This document shows positions 11,699 through 23,590 of a stretch of 64,000 nt of DNA, piece by piece. The DNA comes from Cycas panzhihuaensis (lineage: Eukaryota; Cycadophyta). The position numbers were made by a program, and so were the translations under genes. Position 1 is the first letter of the stretch, and each line of letters opens with the position of its first letter. Where the stretch lies: positions 242,241,741-242,305,740 of the forward strand of contig CM041465.1 in assembly GCA_023213395.1 (NCBI GenBank), given 5' to 3'. The notes beneath the pieces are model-generated. The model saw nothing but the letters and a program-made list of their open reading frames with translations. It was not told the origin of the DNA and did not search any database.

Positions 11699-12600
11699 AG
11701 TATGATTTCCAATAAGAGATAATACCTCAGCTTTTTAGTAGTAAACATGAGAACCAAATAATTCTTCTCAATAGGAGTATAGTTGATTTTAGTGGTAACT
11801 AAGTTTTAGCTAATGAAATAGATAATACACTTAGTCTTAAAATCATCTTCTTGGGCCAACGTGGCTATGATTAATTCACTTGTAGATGATGAATGGTCAA
11901 TCAAACCTTAGAGGTGCCAAGATGGAGGTCAAGATTGTTGGATATGTGATAACAATATATAAGGAGGCTAAACTCTTAGTGCTTTTTTGGTATAATTTCC
12001 CCTACCAACTTTCCTCAGGGGGATCCAAGTGGGTGGGAGCCCCTCTTGGTTGGGTGGTGTGAGGGGTACCATAACCACCTATAACACCCTCCCCCCACAC
12101 AAAAGTGGCAGTTCAAGGGTGGTAGCCCCCGAAGCAAAAAGCTAGGGTTGAAAACCTACTAAATTATAAAGAGAATCTAGGTCATTCATAAAAAATATGT
12201 TAGATCTGGTGGTGGTGATTTTGGAACCTATTTTGGGTAATTATCTTTTTCTAATTGTTGTTATATTATGATTATTGTATCACATTACATTGTATATTGA
12301 GTAGTTAGTTAAGTATTGCTATGTAGAGAACTCTTTAGTGATTGCATATATAGATCTTTCGTTCTTGATCAAATAAAGTTGATACTTTTCCTGTGTGGAT
12401 GTTTCCCTAGCACTCTACTGGGTTTTACCATGTTATACCTAGTGTTCTTGGTAATGTGAATGCTTTCTTATGTATGTTGAATGGTCTCTGGTTATATATT
12501 TACATTTGTTATAGTTTTATATCCTTGATCTTATCGTAAAATAGATAAATCCTGATGGTTGGTTTTGGTTTCATAGAACTAGGTTTACTCAACAAAGATG
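11699..12600 (+). other. Non-coding stretch with LTR-like features
   Basis: No coding frame is evident. A purine-rich stretch (gatggaggtcaagat) precedes TGTTGGATATG at about 11,938. Further on, at 12,385-12,440, 'tgtggatgtttccctagcac' followed by 'gggttttaccatgtt' resembles the R-U5 part of plant copia LTRs. At about 12,566 'tggtttcatagaacta' is a poor primer-site candidate. The likeliest reading is an old copia LTR of about 0.6 kb. A GC-richer patch lies at 12,010-12,140. Confidence 0.3.
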
Positions 12601-12639
12601 AGGCCATGTTTAAGCTTTTAAAAGATGGCTTGAGCTATC

Positions 12640-13870
12640 AAGTTCTAAATTGATGAACTCTCCTTCTTAAGGAGATTCATCAAAGGTTTAGCATTCATGG
12701 CAAAGTTTACCAAGAAGGACTGTAAGAAACTTAATCCCCCCAAGAATGATTTAGTCTAGTTTTAGGTTTAATTTAGGAGTATTTCTAAGATTACTTTCAC
12801 TTTCTTGAGATAAACTTGGATCCCTTTTTAATATATGAGAAAGCCTAATAATTTTCCAACTATGATTATGAATATACATTTATGCGAGTTTAGACTAACA
12901 TAGAATTTCTAATATCTTAGGAAGGTTTTCCTAGAATTAGTAAGATGATCACTTTTATTTCTTAATAGGCCTAATAAATCATCCAAAAACACCTTAAGAA
13001 TCTTGTTGATAAGGTCATAGAAAAAGAAAAGTATAGACTATTAGTATGTTACACTAGCATTTTGAGGCTAAAAGACATGGTAATATATGCAAAGATTCCC
13101 TTAAAAGTAGTTAAAGTCATTTCATGGTGATCTTCAAGTAAGATCTAGATTTGGTTATACTACAAAAACCCATCTATTAAAGACATAACCTTGAACCCTA
13201 TTATCCTATCAATGATCTAGTCTATGGATGGGAGAGGGAAGTTGTCCTTAGGTCAAGCATTATTAATATCTCTAAAGTCTATGCAGACATAAATGGTTCC
13301 ATTCTTTTTTATAACTAGGATGATATTAGATACCCATTAAGGGTAGTCAATGAAAGTGATCAAGATTGCATTATAGAGCTTCTCAACCTCTATTTTCATA
13401 ATAAATTAAATCTTGGAATAGATAAGATATTATTTTCTCCTAATAGGTTTAGCTCCAAGAATGGTGATGAGGTTATGGGTAATGATCTAAGGGATAATGC
13501 CCTTCATATCATTGTAATTCCATGTAAAGACATCATGAAACTCTTAAAGGAGTTTTATATCTAGAACTACTTCATTAAGCAAATATTTAGTTCTAACTTT
13601 AATAACCTTGATAAGGGCTAAGGTGATGTTAATGGTTTCTCCTATAAGGATAGTATTCCCTTCCTCAAAGTAGGGGAGCGCTTGGTCAACAAGTGGTTTG
13701 GGGAGAAGTTAGATCATGATAGGTTCAACAAGAGATGAACCAATAGCAAGGCACTTCCTTAACTCTAATTTGTGGTTATTTGGAAGAATACTAGGGGATT
13801 TTCCTATAATATGTTTAAGTAATGCTTCATTGTTCTCAAAGTAATTATCGCCATTAATGGTCTTGGATGA
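12640..13870 (-). pseudogene. Ty3/gypsy RT fragment (Tat-like), antisense
   Basis: Read on the minus strand from about 13,870 downwards, frames give an acidic RT-proximal linker (PLVDQALPYFEEGNTILI), FTWNYNDMKGI, ITHNL, then VIKKNGTIYVCIDFRDIN and PKDNFPLPSID. These are the conserved finger and palm blocks that open plant gypsy RT. The YxDD region is not recognisable. Near 12,860-12,700 GKLLGFLIY and FLQSFLVNFAMNAKP resemble the thumb and connection part. Several stops and frame changes break it. It is similar to, but distinct from, the minus-strand Tat element at the right edge. Confidence 0.55.
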
Positions 13871-14390
13871 GATGAAAGACTAGGGTCTTTCAACTAAAGG
13901 GTTCATATACCAACTAAATTTCCACTCAATATAATAAGGAGACTCCTTATATGAATTTAAATGTTAATGTAGAAGGCATATAGCATTGATCTCTATCATC
14001 AAATGATTAAAACGAGGAAAAGGTGGGCTTTGTTATTAATCTAGTTAGATCTACTTTATGTCTACAGGAAATAGAAAATGCTAGACATTGGAATAATTGA
14101 AAGAAATAGGGCCAAATGGTATCAAAATAATGTGAAATTTTATGTTCAAGAAGAAGACACATCACACTACAAGTGTGTAAAAGATGGGATTCAAAAGGTA
14201 TCATTTGACTAGATGACAAGCCCTATTTTGTAAAAGATAGCTCCCACAGCTAACAGAAAAATAACAAGCATATACTATTTTCAAATTAGTAAAATTAGCG
14301 ACAAATGATATCCAAATGAGATAAAATTTTTAAGACATAAAGGGGACATATCTACCTATATGTGTACAATATTTGAGATTAATTTAAGTT
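13871..14390. other. Unassigned stretch upstream of the array
   Basis: There is no convincing gene. The left end (to about 13,900) may still be protease-RT linker of the antisense element. An antisense open frame at 14,007-14,219 has no recognisable domain. The rest is AT-rich and without repeats that recur in the window. Confidence 0.4.
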
Positions 14391-14940
14391 TGTTAGCCTT
14401 AGATACTAGGCCATAATTTTTTAGACTTGCATGCATGCCACTTAGATAACATACATTTTGGTTGTTGGTGATTGGATTTGGATGAATGCCACTTGGACAA
14501 CATATATTTTGATTGTTGATGGATTTCTTTTTATAATGTTTTCTTTCTATAACTTGATCCCTCTTTAGCTCATTTTAATGTTGGAGATTTAGTTCCTATA
14601 TGTGGGAGACATTTGACTTGGCAGAAATATTAAGGCAACACTTGGGAGGTGTTAGTGACCCTAGAGGAGGAAAATTTTAGCACTTTAAGCATCCATTTTG
14701 GAGAGTGGGAGCTTCATTAAAGGAGTCTTAGAAATTTGGAGGCCCCTTACGGTATAGAAGTATTATTATTCTTATGTTGGAGTAATGGCAAGTTTACATG
14801 AGTTGGTATATAGTATCCTTTTTATGGGCTCACCCTTTTATTGATATTATTAGGAATTTTAGACCAACACATTAAGATCTCAAGGAAAAAGATTGGTGAT
14901 TGATTTCTTCACCAATCACACTCCAAATTAGGATCGTATT
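14391..14940 (+). repeat. Candidate 5' LTR remnant of the array's parent element
   Basis: The sequence lies immediately upstream of the primer binding site of unit 1. It begins with TGTTAGCC and could end at CACA (about 14,920) or nearer the primer site. It is not repeated between units and no matching 3' LTR exists in the window, so its extent cannot be confirmed. Its last ~37 bases (from 14,904) are repeated at the start of every unit. Confidence 0.35.
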
Positions 14941-14942
14941 TT

Positions 14943-14954
14943 TGGTATCAAAGC
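14943..14954 (+). other. Primer binding site, initiator Met tRNA, unit 1
   Basis: TGGTATCAAAGC differs at one base from TGGTATCAGAGC, the usual complement of the plant initiator tRNA-Met 3' end. Equivalent sites start at 18,743, 22,562, 26,380, 30,197 and 33,995, so every unit carries a primer site although none is flanked by an LTR. Confidence 0.8.
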
Positions 14955-15132
14955 ATGTGATATTTGTTGTAAGGACTTGAATAGTGCAAACAAGGAAAGG
15001 ATATCAACAAAAAGGAGAAGCTTTTCTTATATTACAATGACCAATAAGACAAAGAAAGAATCCAAGCATCATGGATAAAAGAGAAGATGGAGAAATTAGA
15101 TTTGAGAAGTTAAGAAGAACATAGAAGTTTTG

Positions 15133-15971
15133 ATGCAAATAATAACTAAACTTCTACATTTAGTAAAGGGAAAAGGCAAAGAGAAGGAAGTTGAAGGAGG
15201 ATCCATGGGTGACCACAACCATGAAGAAGAAGAGGACGAGACCTTAAAGCACTCAGTTAAAAAGAGCAAGGGTACTTCATCTTATCAGCCCTTCAAGGTG
15301 GATGCAAAATTGGATATTTCAAATTATGATGGAGAGGTAAATACTAAAAAGATAGACCATTGGTTGGATCAACTTAAGACCTATTTCACAACTTATGCTT
15401 ACAGTAATTCTGAAAGGCTTTTATTTGGTAGGATTAAGTTGTGCAAACATGCATTGACATGGTGGAATGCATATTTGAAGACTCATTATATATCTTCTTT
15501 TTCTTGGATGATTTTAAGAAAGTAATAAAGAAGAAATATTATCCTATAGTTCATGAGGAAGACCAATGGGCCACTTGGTAATATTTATGCTAAGTGAGAG
15601 GTGTATGTACCTAAGACTATACTTATTTATTTTTCAAGCATGGCATGTTACTTAGTATTAATATGGATGAACATAACACTCTTATGAAATTCATTGGAGG
15701 ATTAAATGATTACATGAGGAAGGAACAAAGGCTTTTTAAGGTTCAATCCATTAGAAAAGTAAGTAAAATACCTATTTCAATAGAAAGTAAAAGTAAGAAA
15801 CCTACATTTATATCTAAAGATTGTACTTTTACTTCTAATAAACATGAAAAGAATCCTAAATTACACACATCTAAAAGGCAAGAAGGAAAGAAGAAAAGAA
15901 ATGGTTTTATTCAAAGTTTTAGCCATTGTGATCATTATGATATTAGTGGTCATGTTGCAGCAAAGTATTAA
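15133..15971 (+). pseudogene. Ty3/gypsy gag, unit 1
   Basis: The first ATG of the open frame is at 15,133. A Lys/Glu-rich N-terminus is followed by the gag core (FKVDAKLDISNYDGEVN, HWLDQLKTYF, ALTWWNAYL). A frame change occurs at a T-rich run near 15,500. The second half resumes as DDFKKVIKKKYYP with TAA at three expected Gln codons, then the open stretch 15,645-15,971. Near the end, CDHYDISGHVAAKY is a CCHC zinc knuckle with two Cys changed to Tyr. The frameshift is present in every unit, so it predates the array. Gag would package RNA; this copy cannot make a full protein. Confidence 0.8.
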
Positions 15972-18644
15972 AAGTGCATCCAAAGCTAAAGCCATAGTAT
16001 ATTACCGACTTGGAATCAATAAAGAAGGAAAAAGAGAAAGTATTGCTTTCTAAGATGGAGCTTCAAAGTGAAGAAGAAGAAGAGAAGGTTACTGTACTTA
16101 CAAATTATGGAGATGATGCTATAAGGGAGGAATTATTTTAGTTAAAGCTTCAAGTAGGAAATAATGATATTAGTGTCATTATAGATCTAAGCAGCCAAAA
16201 GAATTTAATCTCAAAAAAATTAGTGAAGAGCCTTAGGTTGGTAACTACTCCTCACCCTCACCCATATCCCCTTGGTTGAATCCATAAAGATGTGGAAATA
16301 CAAATACCAAACTAATGTACACTTAAATTTTCTATCATTATTAATTTTATTGATGAAGTGATATATGATGTGGTAGCATTAGATGTATGCCATGTTGTAC
16401 TTGGGAGTCCCTACTTATGGGATTGAGATGTAATCTTCTATAAAAGGGAGAGAAAGTACCAGTTGATAAAGGATAACAAGGGCTTCTTCATAAAGCTACA
16501 AAGAAGCACTTAGACAAGATGATATTAATTTCAGCCACTTAAGCAAAAAGGATGATTAATACATGTGGCAAATTTATCATCTTAATGGTAAGGAGCAAAG
16601 AAGATCCAAGTGATGAAGGAGACCCTTCCACCTAAACAAATGTAATAAATTAAGGAGTTAAAGACAAGGTATGTCATTATATTTTAACATGTTAATAAGC
16701 TACTACCAAGGAGAAAAATAGAGTATAGAATCACTCTTGTAGGAGATACACCATTTCTTAATATTGGTCTGTATAGGAACTCCATTATAGAGAATAATGA
16801 GATAAAGAGACAAGTTGAGGAGTTACTTGATCAAGGGGTCATAAGATATTTATATTCACCTTGTGGTTCTTCAATTGTCTTGGTGATTAAGAAGGATGGA
16901 GGATGGAGAATATATATAGACTTTCGTGCTTTGAATAAAATCATAATTAAAACTTGCTACCCTTGCCTCATATAAATGACTTGCTTGATCAAATTCAACA
17001 TGTTTGTTATTTTACTAAGTTGGATTTGAAAAGTGGTTATCACCAAGTTAGGGTCAAAGAGGAGGACACATAGAAGACAACCTTTAAAATAAAGCAAGGA
17101 CTCTTTGAATGGATGGTTATGTCTTTTGTATTATGTAATGCTCCTACAACATTCATGAGGCTAATGAATGGAGTGTTAAGACCTTACTTAGATAATTTTA
17201 TTATTGTCTAGCTTGATAACATTTTGATTTTTAGCAACATATAGGAGGAATATTCATAGCATATAGAAGAAGTTTTGAGGACTTAGGTTAAGAAACATTT
17301 GAAGCTTAATGTGAAAAAGGATAAATTTAGTAAGGAGAACTTAGTCTTCTTGGGCTTTATAGTTGGAGGAGGAAAGTTAAGCATTGATCTACTCAAGACT
17401 TAAGTCGTCCTCAAATGGCCTACGCTAACTAATACCATAGAGGTGAGAAGTTTCTTAGGAGCTTATCAATACTTGAGAAAGTTCATTGTTCATTTCTCAT
17501 AGGTTATAGTACCTCTATATGGATTGACAAAGCTTAGTTAAAAGTTTGCTTAGGATTCTAAGAAGGAATAAGCTTTTCTTCTTTTGAAGAAGAAAAATTG
17601 TGAAGCACTAATTTTGGTAATGCCAAATTTATGAATGCTTTTTGAAGTAGAAGTTGATGCAAGTGGAAATACAATAGGAGATGTCCTTATTTAAGATGAG
17701 AATCCTATTATTTACCATTCAAAAGCCTTTACCCTTCAAGTGAAAAACTACCCAACGTATGATTAGGAAATATTCACACTACATTAATCATGCAAGCATT
17801 GAAGGTCTTACTTACTTAGAAAAGAGGTTGTAGCTCATCATAAGCCTCTTCAAAGTTTACAAACCTAAATTAAATTATGACAAGTAAGGCACATGAAGTA
17901 GATGAGTCATTTACAATAATTCAATATCATAATTAAGCATAAAAAGGGGTCTAATAACAAAATTATTGATATGTTATTTAGACCACCTTATTCCACTTCT
18001 TCTTCTTCTTTTGTTTGTATTTCTCTTGTGAGTTTATAAGTAGAGCTAATACATCATGAAGAGTACAAAGACTTATACCATAAAGATGAAGCCTTAAAGG
18101 AAGAATTAGAGAACCTTATAAAAGGAAGACCTTCTCAACTTACTTAGAAGGATTCTCTACTTTTCATAGGGGAGAAACTCTATGTTCCATCAAAAGGAGA
18201 TAAGATCAATTAGCTTAGAGAAGCCCATACTTCTAAAGTAGTTAGTCACTTTGGTATAGAGAAGACATTAGCAAACCTGAGAAGATATGTTGTATGGAGA
18301 AATATGTAAAATGATATAAGAAAATATGTAAAAGTATATGTAATGTGTAATACTTCTAAGCCTTCTACTAGAAAATTAAGATTGTATACACCACTATAGA
18401 TCCCCCCTAGGCCTTGGGAAAGTATCTCCATCGATTTCGTAGGGAGACTACCCATGACTAGGAAGGGACATGACTATCTCTTTATTGTTGTAGATAGGTT
18501 TAACAAGATGATATGTGTAATACCTTGTAAGAAGACAATAATAAGAGTAGGGATGATTGAGTTGTTCTTTGAGTATATATGGAAGAATTTTGGCTTATCT
18601 TCTTCTATCATTTCAAATCAGGACACTTGATTCCTTTCATCATT
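15972..18644 (+). pseudogene. Ty3/gypsy pol (PR-RT-RH-INT), unit 1
   Basis: Protease: VIIDLSSQKNLIS near 16,175-16,215, with the DSG active site lost, then LGSPYLWD near 16,408. RT: NIGLYRNSI (16,764), QGVIRYLYSPCGSS, KKDGGWRIYIDFRALNK, a frameshift near 16,965, LDLKSGYHQVRV, and LDN at 17,212-17,220 where YLDD is expected. The Tyr codon before it is TAG in this unit only. Connection: KDKFSKENLVFLGFIV and RSFLGAYQYLRKF. RNase H: EVEVDASGNTIGDVL near 17,645 and YHSKAF. Integrase: HFGIEKTLANLRRY (18,250), SIDFVGRLP (18,427), FIVVDRFNKM, and IISNQDT where SDxD is expected. It then stops at the linker. Stops are mainly TAG or TAA at expected Gln or Trp codons. The gag-PR-RT-RH-INT order identifies Ty3/gypsy. 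Confidence 0.85.
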
Positions 18645-18703
18645 CATGACCTGCTCGCGTCAACACTCCTATCATCACTTGAGTCTCTTTCTTGGTATGA
18701 TAG
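18645..18703 (+). repeat. 59-bp junction linker L1
   Basis: It joins unit 1 to unit 2. It begins catgacctgctcgcgt and ends ttggtatgatag. It has no counterpart inside the element. The same 59 bp recurs at the other four junctions and once alone at 42,416-42,474. Confidence 0.9.
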
Positions 18704-18932
18704 TTTCTTCACCAATCACACTCCAAATTAGGATCGTATTTTTGGTATCAAAGCATGTGATCTTTGTTGTAAGGACTTGAATAGTGCAAACAAGGAAAGG
18801 ATATCAACAAAAAGGAGAAGCTTTTCTTATATTATAATGACCAATAAGATAAAGAAAGAATCTAAGCACCATAGATAAAAGAGAAGATGGAGAAATTAGA
18901 TTTGAGAAGTTAAGAAGAACATAGGAGTTTTG

Positions 18933-19771
18933 ATGCAAATAATAACTGAACTTCTACCTTTAGTAAAGGGAAAAGGCAAAGAGAAGGAAGTGGAAGGAGG
19001 ATCCATGGGTGACCACAACCATGAAGAAGAAGAGGAGGAGACCTTAAAGCACTCAGTTAAAAGGATCAAGGGTACTTCATCTTATCAACCCTTCAAGGTG
19101 GATGCAAAATTGGATATTTCAAATTATGATGGAGAGGTAAATACTAAAAAGTTAGACCATTGGTTGGATCAACTTAAAACCTATTTCACAACTTATGCTT
19201 ACAGTAATTCTTAAAGACTTTTATTTGGTAGGATTAAGTTGTGCAAACATGAATTGACATGGTGGAATGCATATTTGAAGACTCATTATATATCTTCTTT
19301 TTCATGGATGATTTTAAGAAAGTAATAAAGAAGAAATATTATCCTATAGTTCATGAGGAAGACCAATGGGCCACTTGGTAATATTTATGCTAAGTGAGAG
19401 GTGTATGTACCTAAGACTATACTTATTTATTTTTCAAGAATGGCATGTTACTTAGTATTAATATGGATGAACATAACACTCTTATGAAATTCATTGGAGG
19501 ATTAAATGATTACATGAGGAAGGAACTAAGGCTTTTTAAGGTTCAATCCATTAGAAAAGTAAGTAAAATACCTATTTCAATAGAAAGTAAAAGTAAGAAA
19601 CCTACATTTATATCTAAAGATTGTACTTTTACTTCTAATAAACATGAAAAGAATCCTAAATTACACATATCTAAAAGGCAAGAAGGAAATAAGAAAAGAA
19701 ATGGTTTTATTCAAAGTTTTAACCGTTGTGATCATTATGATATTAGTGGTCATGTTGCAGCAAAGTATTAG
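18933..19771 (+). pseudogene. Ty3/gypsy gag, unit 2
   Basis: Same architecture and same frameshift as unit 1. It has a TAA at 19,212-19,214, where unit 1 has GAA; this stop is shared by units 2-6. The second open half is 19,445-19,771, ending in the knuckle with Tyr replacing two Cys. LKKS is LKRI-like here (KRIKG) and CKHA reads CKHE. Confidence 0.75.
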
Positions 19772-22463
19772 AAGTGCATCCAAAGCTAAAGCCAAAGTAT
19801 ATTAAGGACATGGAATCAATAAAGAAGGAAAAAGAGAAAGTATTGCTTTCTAAGATGGAGCTTCAAAGTGAAGAAGAAGAAGAGAAGTGAAGAAGAAGAA
19901 GAGAAGGTTACTATACTTACAAATTATGGAGATGATGCTATAAGGGAGGAATTATTTTAGTTAAAGCTTCAAGTAGGAAATAATGATATTAGTGTCATTA
20001 TAGATCTAAGGAGCCAAAAGAATTTAATCTTTAAAAAATTAGTGAAGAGCCTTAGGTTGGTAACTACTCCTCACCCTCACCCATATCCCCTTGGTTGAAT
20101 CCATAAAGATGTGGAAATACAAATATCAAACTAATGTACACTTAAATTTTCTATCATTATTAATTTTATTGATGAAGTGATATATGATGTGGTGGCATTA
20201 GATGTATGCCATGTTGTACTTTGGAGTCCCTACTTATGGGATTGAGATGTAATCTTCTATAAAAGGGAGAGAAAGTACCAGTTGATAAAGGATAACAAGG
20301 GCTTCTTCATAAAGCTACAAAGAAGCACTTAGACAAGATGATATTAATTTCAGCCACTTAATAAAAAAGGATGATTAATGCATGTGGCAAATTTATCATC
20401 TTAATGGTAAGAAGCAAAGAAGATCCAAGTGATGAAGGAGACCCTTCCACCTAAACAAATGTAATAAATTAAGGAGTTAAAGACAAGGTATGTCATTATA
20501 TTTTAACATGTTAATAAGCTACTGCCAAAGAGAAAACTAGAGTATAGAATCACTCTTGTCGGAGATACACCATTGCTTAATATTGGTCTGTATAGGAACT
20601 CCATTATAGAGAATAATGAGATAAAGAGACAAATTGAGGAGTTACTTGATCAAGGGGTCATAAGATATTTATATTCACCTTGTGGTTCTTCAATTGTCTT
20701 GGTGATTAAGAAGGATGGAGGATGGAGAATATATATAGACTTTCGTGCTTTGAATAAAATCATAATTAAAACTTGCTACCCTTGCCTCATATAAATGACT
20801 TGCTTGATCAAATTCAACATGTTTGTTATTTTACTAAGTTGGATTTGAAAAGTGGTTATCACCAAGTTAGGGTCAAAGAGGAGGATGCATAGAAGACAAC
20901 CTTTAAAATAAAGCAAGGACTCTTTGAATGGATGGTTATGCCTTTTTTATTATGTAATGCTCCTACAACATTCATGAGGCTAACGAATGGAGTGTTAAGA
21001 CCTTACTTAGATAATTTTATTGTTGTATATCTTGATAACATTTTGATTTTTAGCAACATATAGGAGGAATATTCATAGCATATAGAAGAAGTTTTGAAGA
21101 CTTAGGTTAAGAAACATTTAAAGCTTAATGTGAAAAAGGATAAATTTAGTAAGGAGAACTTGGTCTTCTTGGGCTTTATAGTTGGAGGAGGAAAGTTAAC
21201 CATTGATCTACTCAAGACTTAAGTCATCCTTAAATGGCCTAGGCTAACTAATACCATAGAGGTGAGAAGCTTCTTAGGAGCTTATCAATACTTGAGAAAG
21301 TTCATTGTTCATTTCTCATAGGTTATAGTACCTCTATATGGATTGACAAAGGTTAGTTAAAAGTTTGCTTAGGGTTCCAAGAAGGAATAAGCTTTTCTTC
21401 TTTTGAAGAAGAAAAATTTTGAAGCACTAATTTTGGTAATGCCAAATTTACAAAGGCTTTTTGAAGTAGAAGTTAATGCAAGTGGAAATACAATAGGAGA
21501 TGTCCTTATTTAAGATGAGAATCCTATTATTTACCATTCAAAAGCCTTTACCCCTCAAGTGAAAAACTACCCAACATATGATTAGGAAATATTCACACTA
21601 CATTAATCATGCAAGCATTGAAGGTCTTACTTACTTAGAAAAGAGGTTGTAGCTCATCATAAGCCTCTTCAAAGTTTACAAACCTAAATTAAATTATGAC
21701 AAGTAAGGCACATGAAGTAGATGAGTCATTTACAATAATTCAATATCATAATTAAGCATAAAAAGGGGTCTAATAACAAAATTGTTGATATGTTATTTAG
21801 ACCACCTTGTTCCACTTCTTCTTCTTCTTTTATTTGTAGTTCTCTTATGAGTTTGTAAGTAGAGCTAATACATCATGAAGAGTACAAAGACTTATACCAT
21901 AAAGACGAAGCCTTAAAGGAAGAATTAGAGAACCTTATAAAAGGAAGACCTTCTCAACTCACTTAGAAGGATTCTCTACTTTTCATAGGGGAGAAACTCT
22001 ATGTTCCATTAAAAGGAGATAAGATCAATTAGCTTAGAGAAGCCCATACTTCTAAAGTAGTTAGTCACTTTGGTATAGAGAAGACCTTAGCAAACTTGAG
22101 AAGATATGTTGTATAGATAAAGATGTAAAATGATATAAGAAAATATGTAAAAGGATATGTAATGTGTAATACTTCTAAGCCTTCTACTAGAAAATTAAGA
22201 TTGTATACACCACTATAGATTCTCCCTAGGCCTTAGGAAAGTATCTCCATGGATTTCGTAGGGAGACTACCCATGACTAGGAAGGGACATGACTATCTCT
22301 TTATTGTTGTAGATAGGTTTAACAAGATGATATGTGTAATACCTTGTAAGAATACAATCACAAGAGTAGGGATGATTGAGCTGTTCTTTGAGTATATATG
22401 GAAGAATTTTGGCTTATCTTCTTCTATCATTTCAAATCAGGACACTTGATTCCTTTCATCATT
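19772..22463 (+). pseudogene. Ty3/gypsy pol, unit 2
   Basis: Domains are as in unit 1. The protease site reads IDLRSQKN. An open RT stretch runs 20,573-20,794 and ends at the shared frameshift. YLDN is at 21,028-21,039, with the Tyr codon intact. An integrase open stretch runs 22,249-22,449 (SIDFVG reads MDFVG), with SNQD in place of SDxD. A Lys-to-Asn change (CKNTI) is private to this unit. Confidence 0.8.
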
Positions 22464-22522
22464 CATGACCTGCTCGCATCAACACTCCTGTCATCACTTG
22501 AGTCTCTTTCTTGGTACGATAG
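22464..22522 (+). repeat. 59-bp junction linker L2
   Basis: Joins units 2 and 3. One CpG of the 'ctcgcgtc' word has become ctcgcatc, and 'tatgatag' reads tacgatag. Confidence 0.9.
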
Positions 22523-22751
22523 TTTCTTCACCAATCACACTCCAAATTAGGATCATATTTTTGGTATCAAAGCATGTGATCTTTGTTGTAAGGACTTGAA
22601 TAGTGCAAACAAGGAAAGGATGTCAACAAAAAAGAGAAGCTTTTCTTATATTACAATGACCAATAAGACAAAGAAAGAATCCAATCACTATGGATAAAAG
22701 AGAAGATGGAGAAATTAGATTTGAGAAGTTAAGAAGAACATAGAAGTTTTG

Positions 22752-23590
22752 ATGCAAATAATAACTGAACTTCTACCTTTAGTAAAGGGAAAAAGCAAAG
22801 AGAAGGAAGTTGAAGGAGGATCCATGGGTGACCGCAACCATGAAGAAGAAGAGTAGGAGACCTTAAAGCACTTAGTTAAAAAGAGCAAAGGTACTTCATC
22901 TTATCAACCCTTCAAGGTGGATGCAAAATTGGATATTTCAAATTATGATGGAGAGGTAAATACTAAAAAGTTAGACCATTAGTTGGATCAACTTAAAACC
23001 TATTTCACAACTTATGCTTACAGTAATTCTTAAAGGCTTTTATTTGGTAGGATTAAGTTGTGCAAACATGCATTGACATGGTCGAATGCATATTTGAAGA
23101 CTCGTTATATATCTTATTTTTCTTGGATGATTTTAAGAAAGTAATAAAGAAGAAATATTATCCTATAGTTCATGAGGAAGACCAATGAGCCACTTGGTAA
23201 TATTTATGCTAAGGGAGAGGTGTTTGTACCTAAGACTATACTTATTTATTTTTCAAGCATGGCATATTACTTAGTATTAATATGGATGAATATAACACTC
23301 TTATGAAATTCATTAGAGGATTAAATGATTACATGAGGAAGGAACTAAGGCTTTTAAAGGTTCAATCCATTAGAAAAGTAAGTAAAATACCTATTTCAAT
23401 AGAAAGTAAAAGTAAGAAACCTACATTTATATCTAAAGATTGTACTTTTACTTCTAATAAACATGAAAAGAATCCTAAATTACACACATCTAAAAGGCAA
23501 GAAGGAAAGAAGAAAAGAAATGGTTTTATTCAAAGTTTTAACCATTGTGATCATTATGATATTAGTGGTCATGTTGCAACAAAGTATTAG
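22752..23590 (+). pseudogene. Ty3/gypsy gag, unit 3
   Basis: Private stops: TAG at 22,854-22,856 in the Glu-rich stretch and TAG at 22,980-22,982 replacing the Trp of HWLDQL. The TAA near 23,031 is shared with units 2-6. The second half is open at 23,282-23,590. The zinc-knuckle region reads HVATKY. Confidence 0.75.

Larger units (their letters stand above)
14904..18644 (+). mobile_element. Array unit 1 (Ty3/gypsy internal region)
   Basis: First unit, followed by linker 18,645-18,703. It keeps the apparent ancestral GAA codon after 'YSNS' in gag, where units 2-6 all have TAA. It lacks the 19-bp duplication of units 2-4. Only this unit has a natural-looking upstream junction. Confidence 0.85.
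18704..22463 (+). mobile_element. Array unit 2
   Basis: PBS at 18,743. Carries the 19-bp direct duplication (unit tgaagaagaagaagagaag) near 19,869-19,906, shared only with units 3 and 4. Confidence 0.85.

Noticed and set aside
18246-18455. Antisense open frame of about 69 codons recurring in most array units (also 25,883, 29,700, 33,498 and 37,298)
   Set aside because: It lies exactly opposite the integrase core and recurs only because the unit recurs. It has no recognisable domain.
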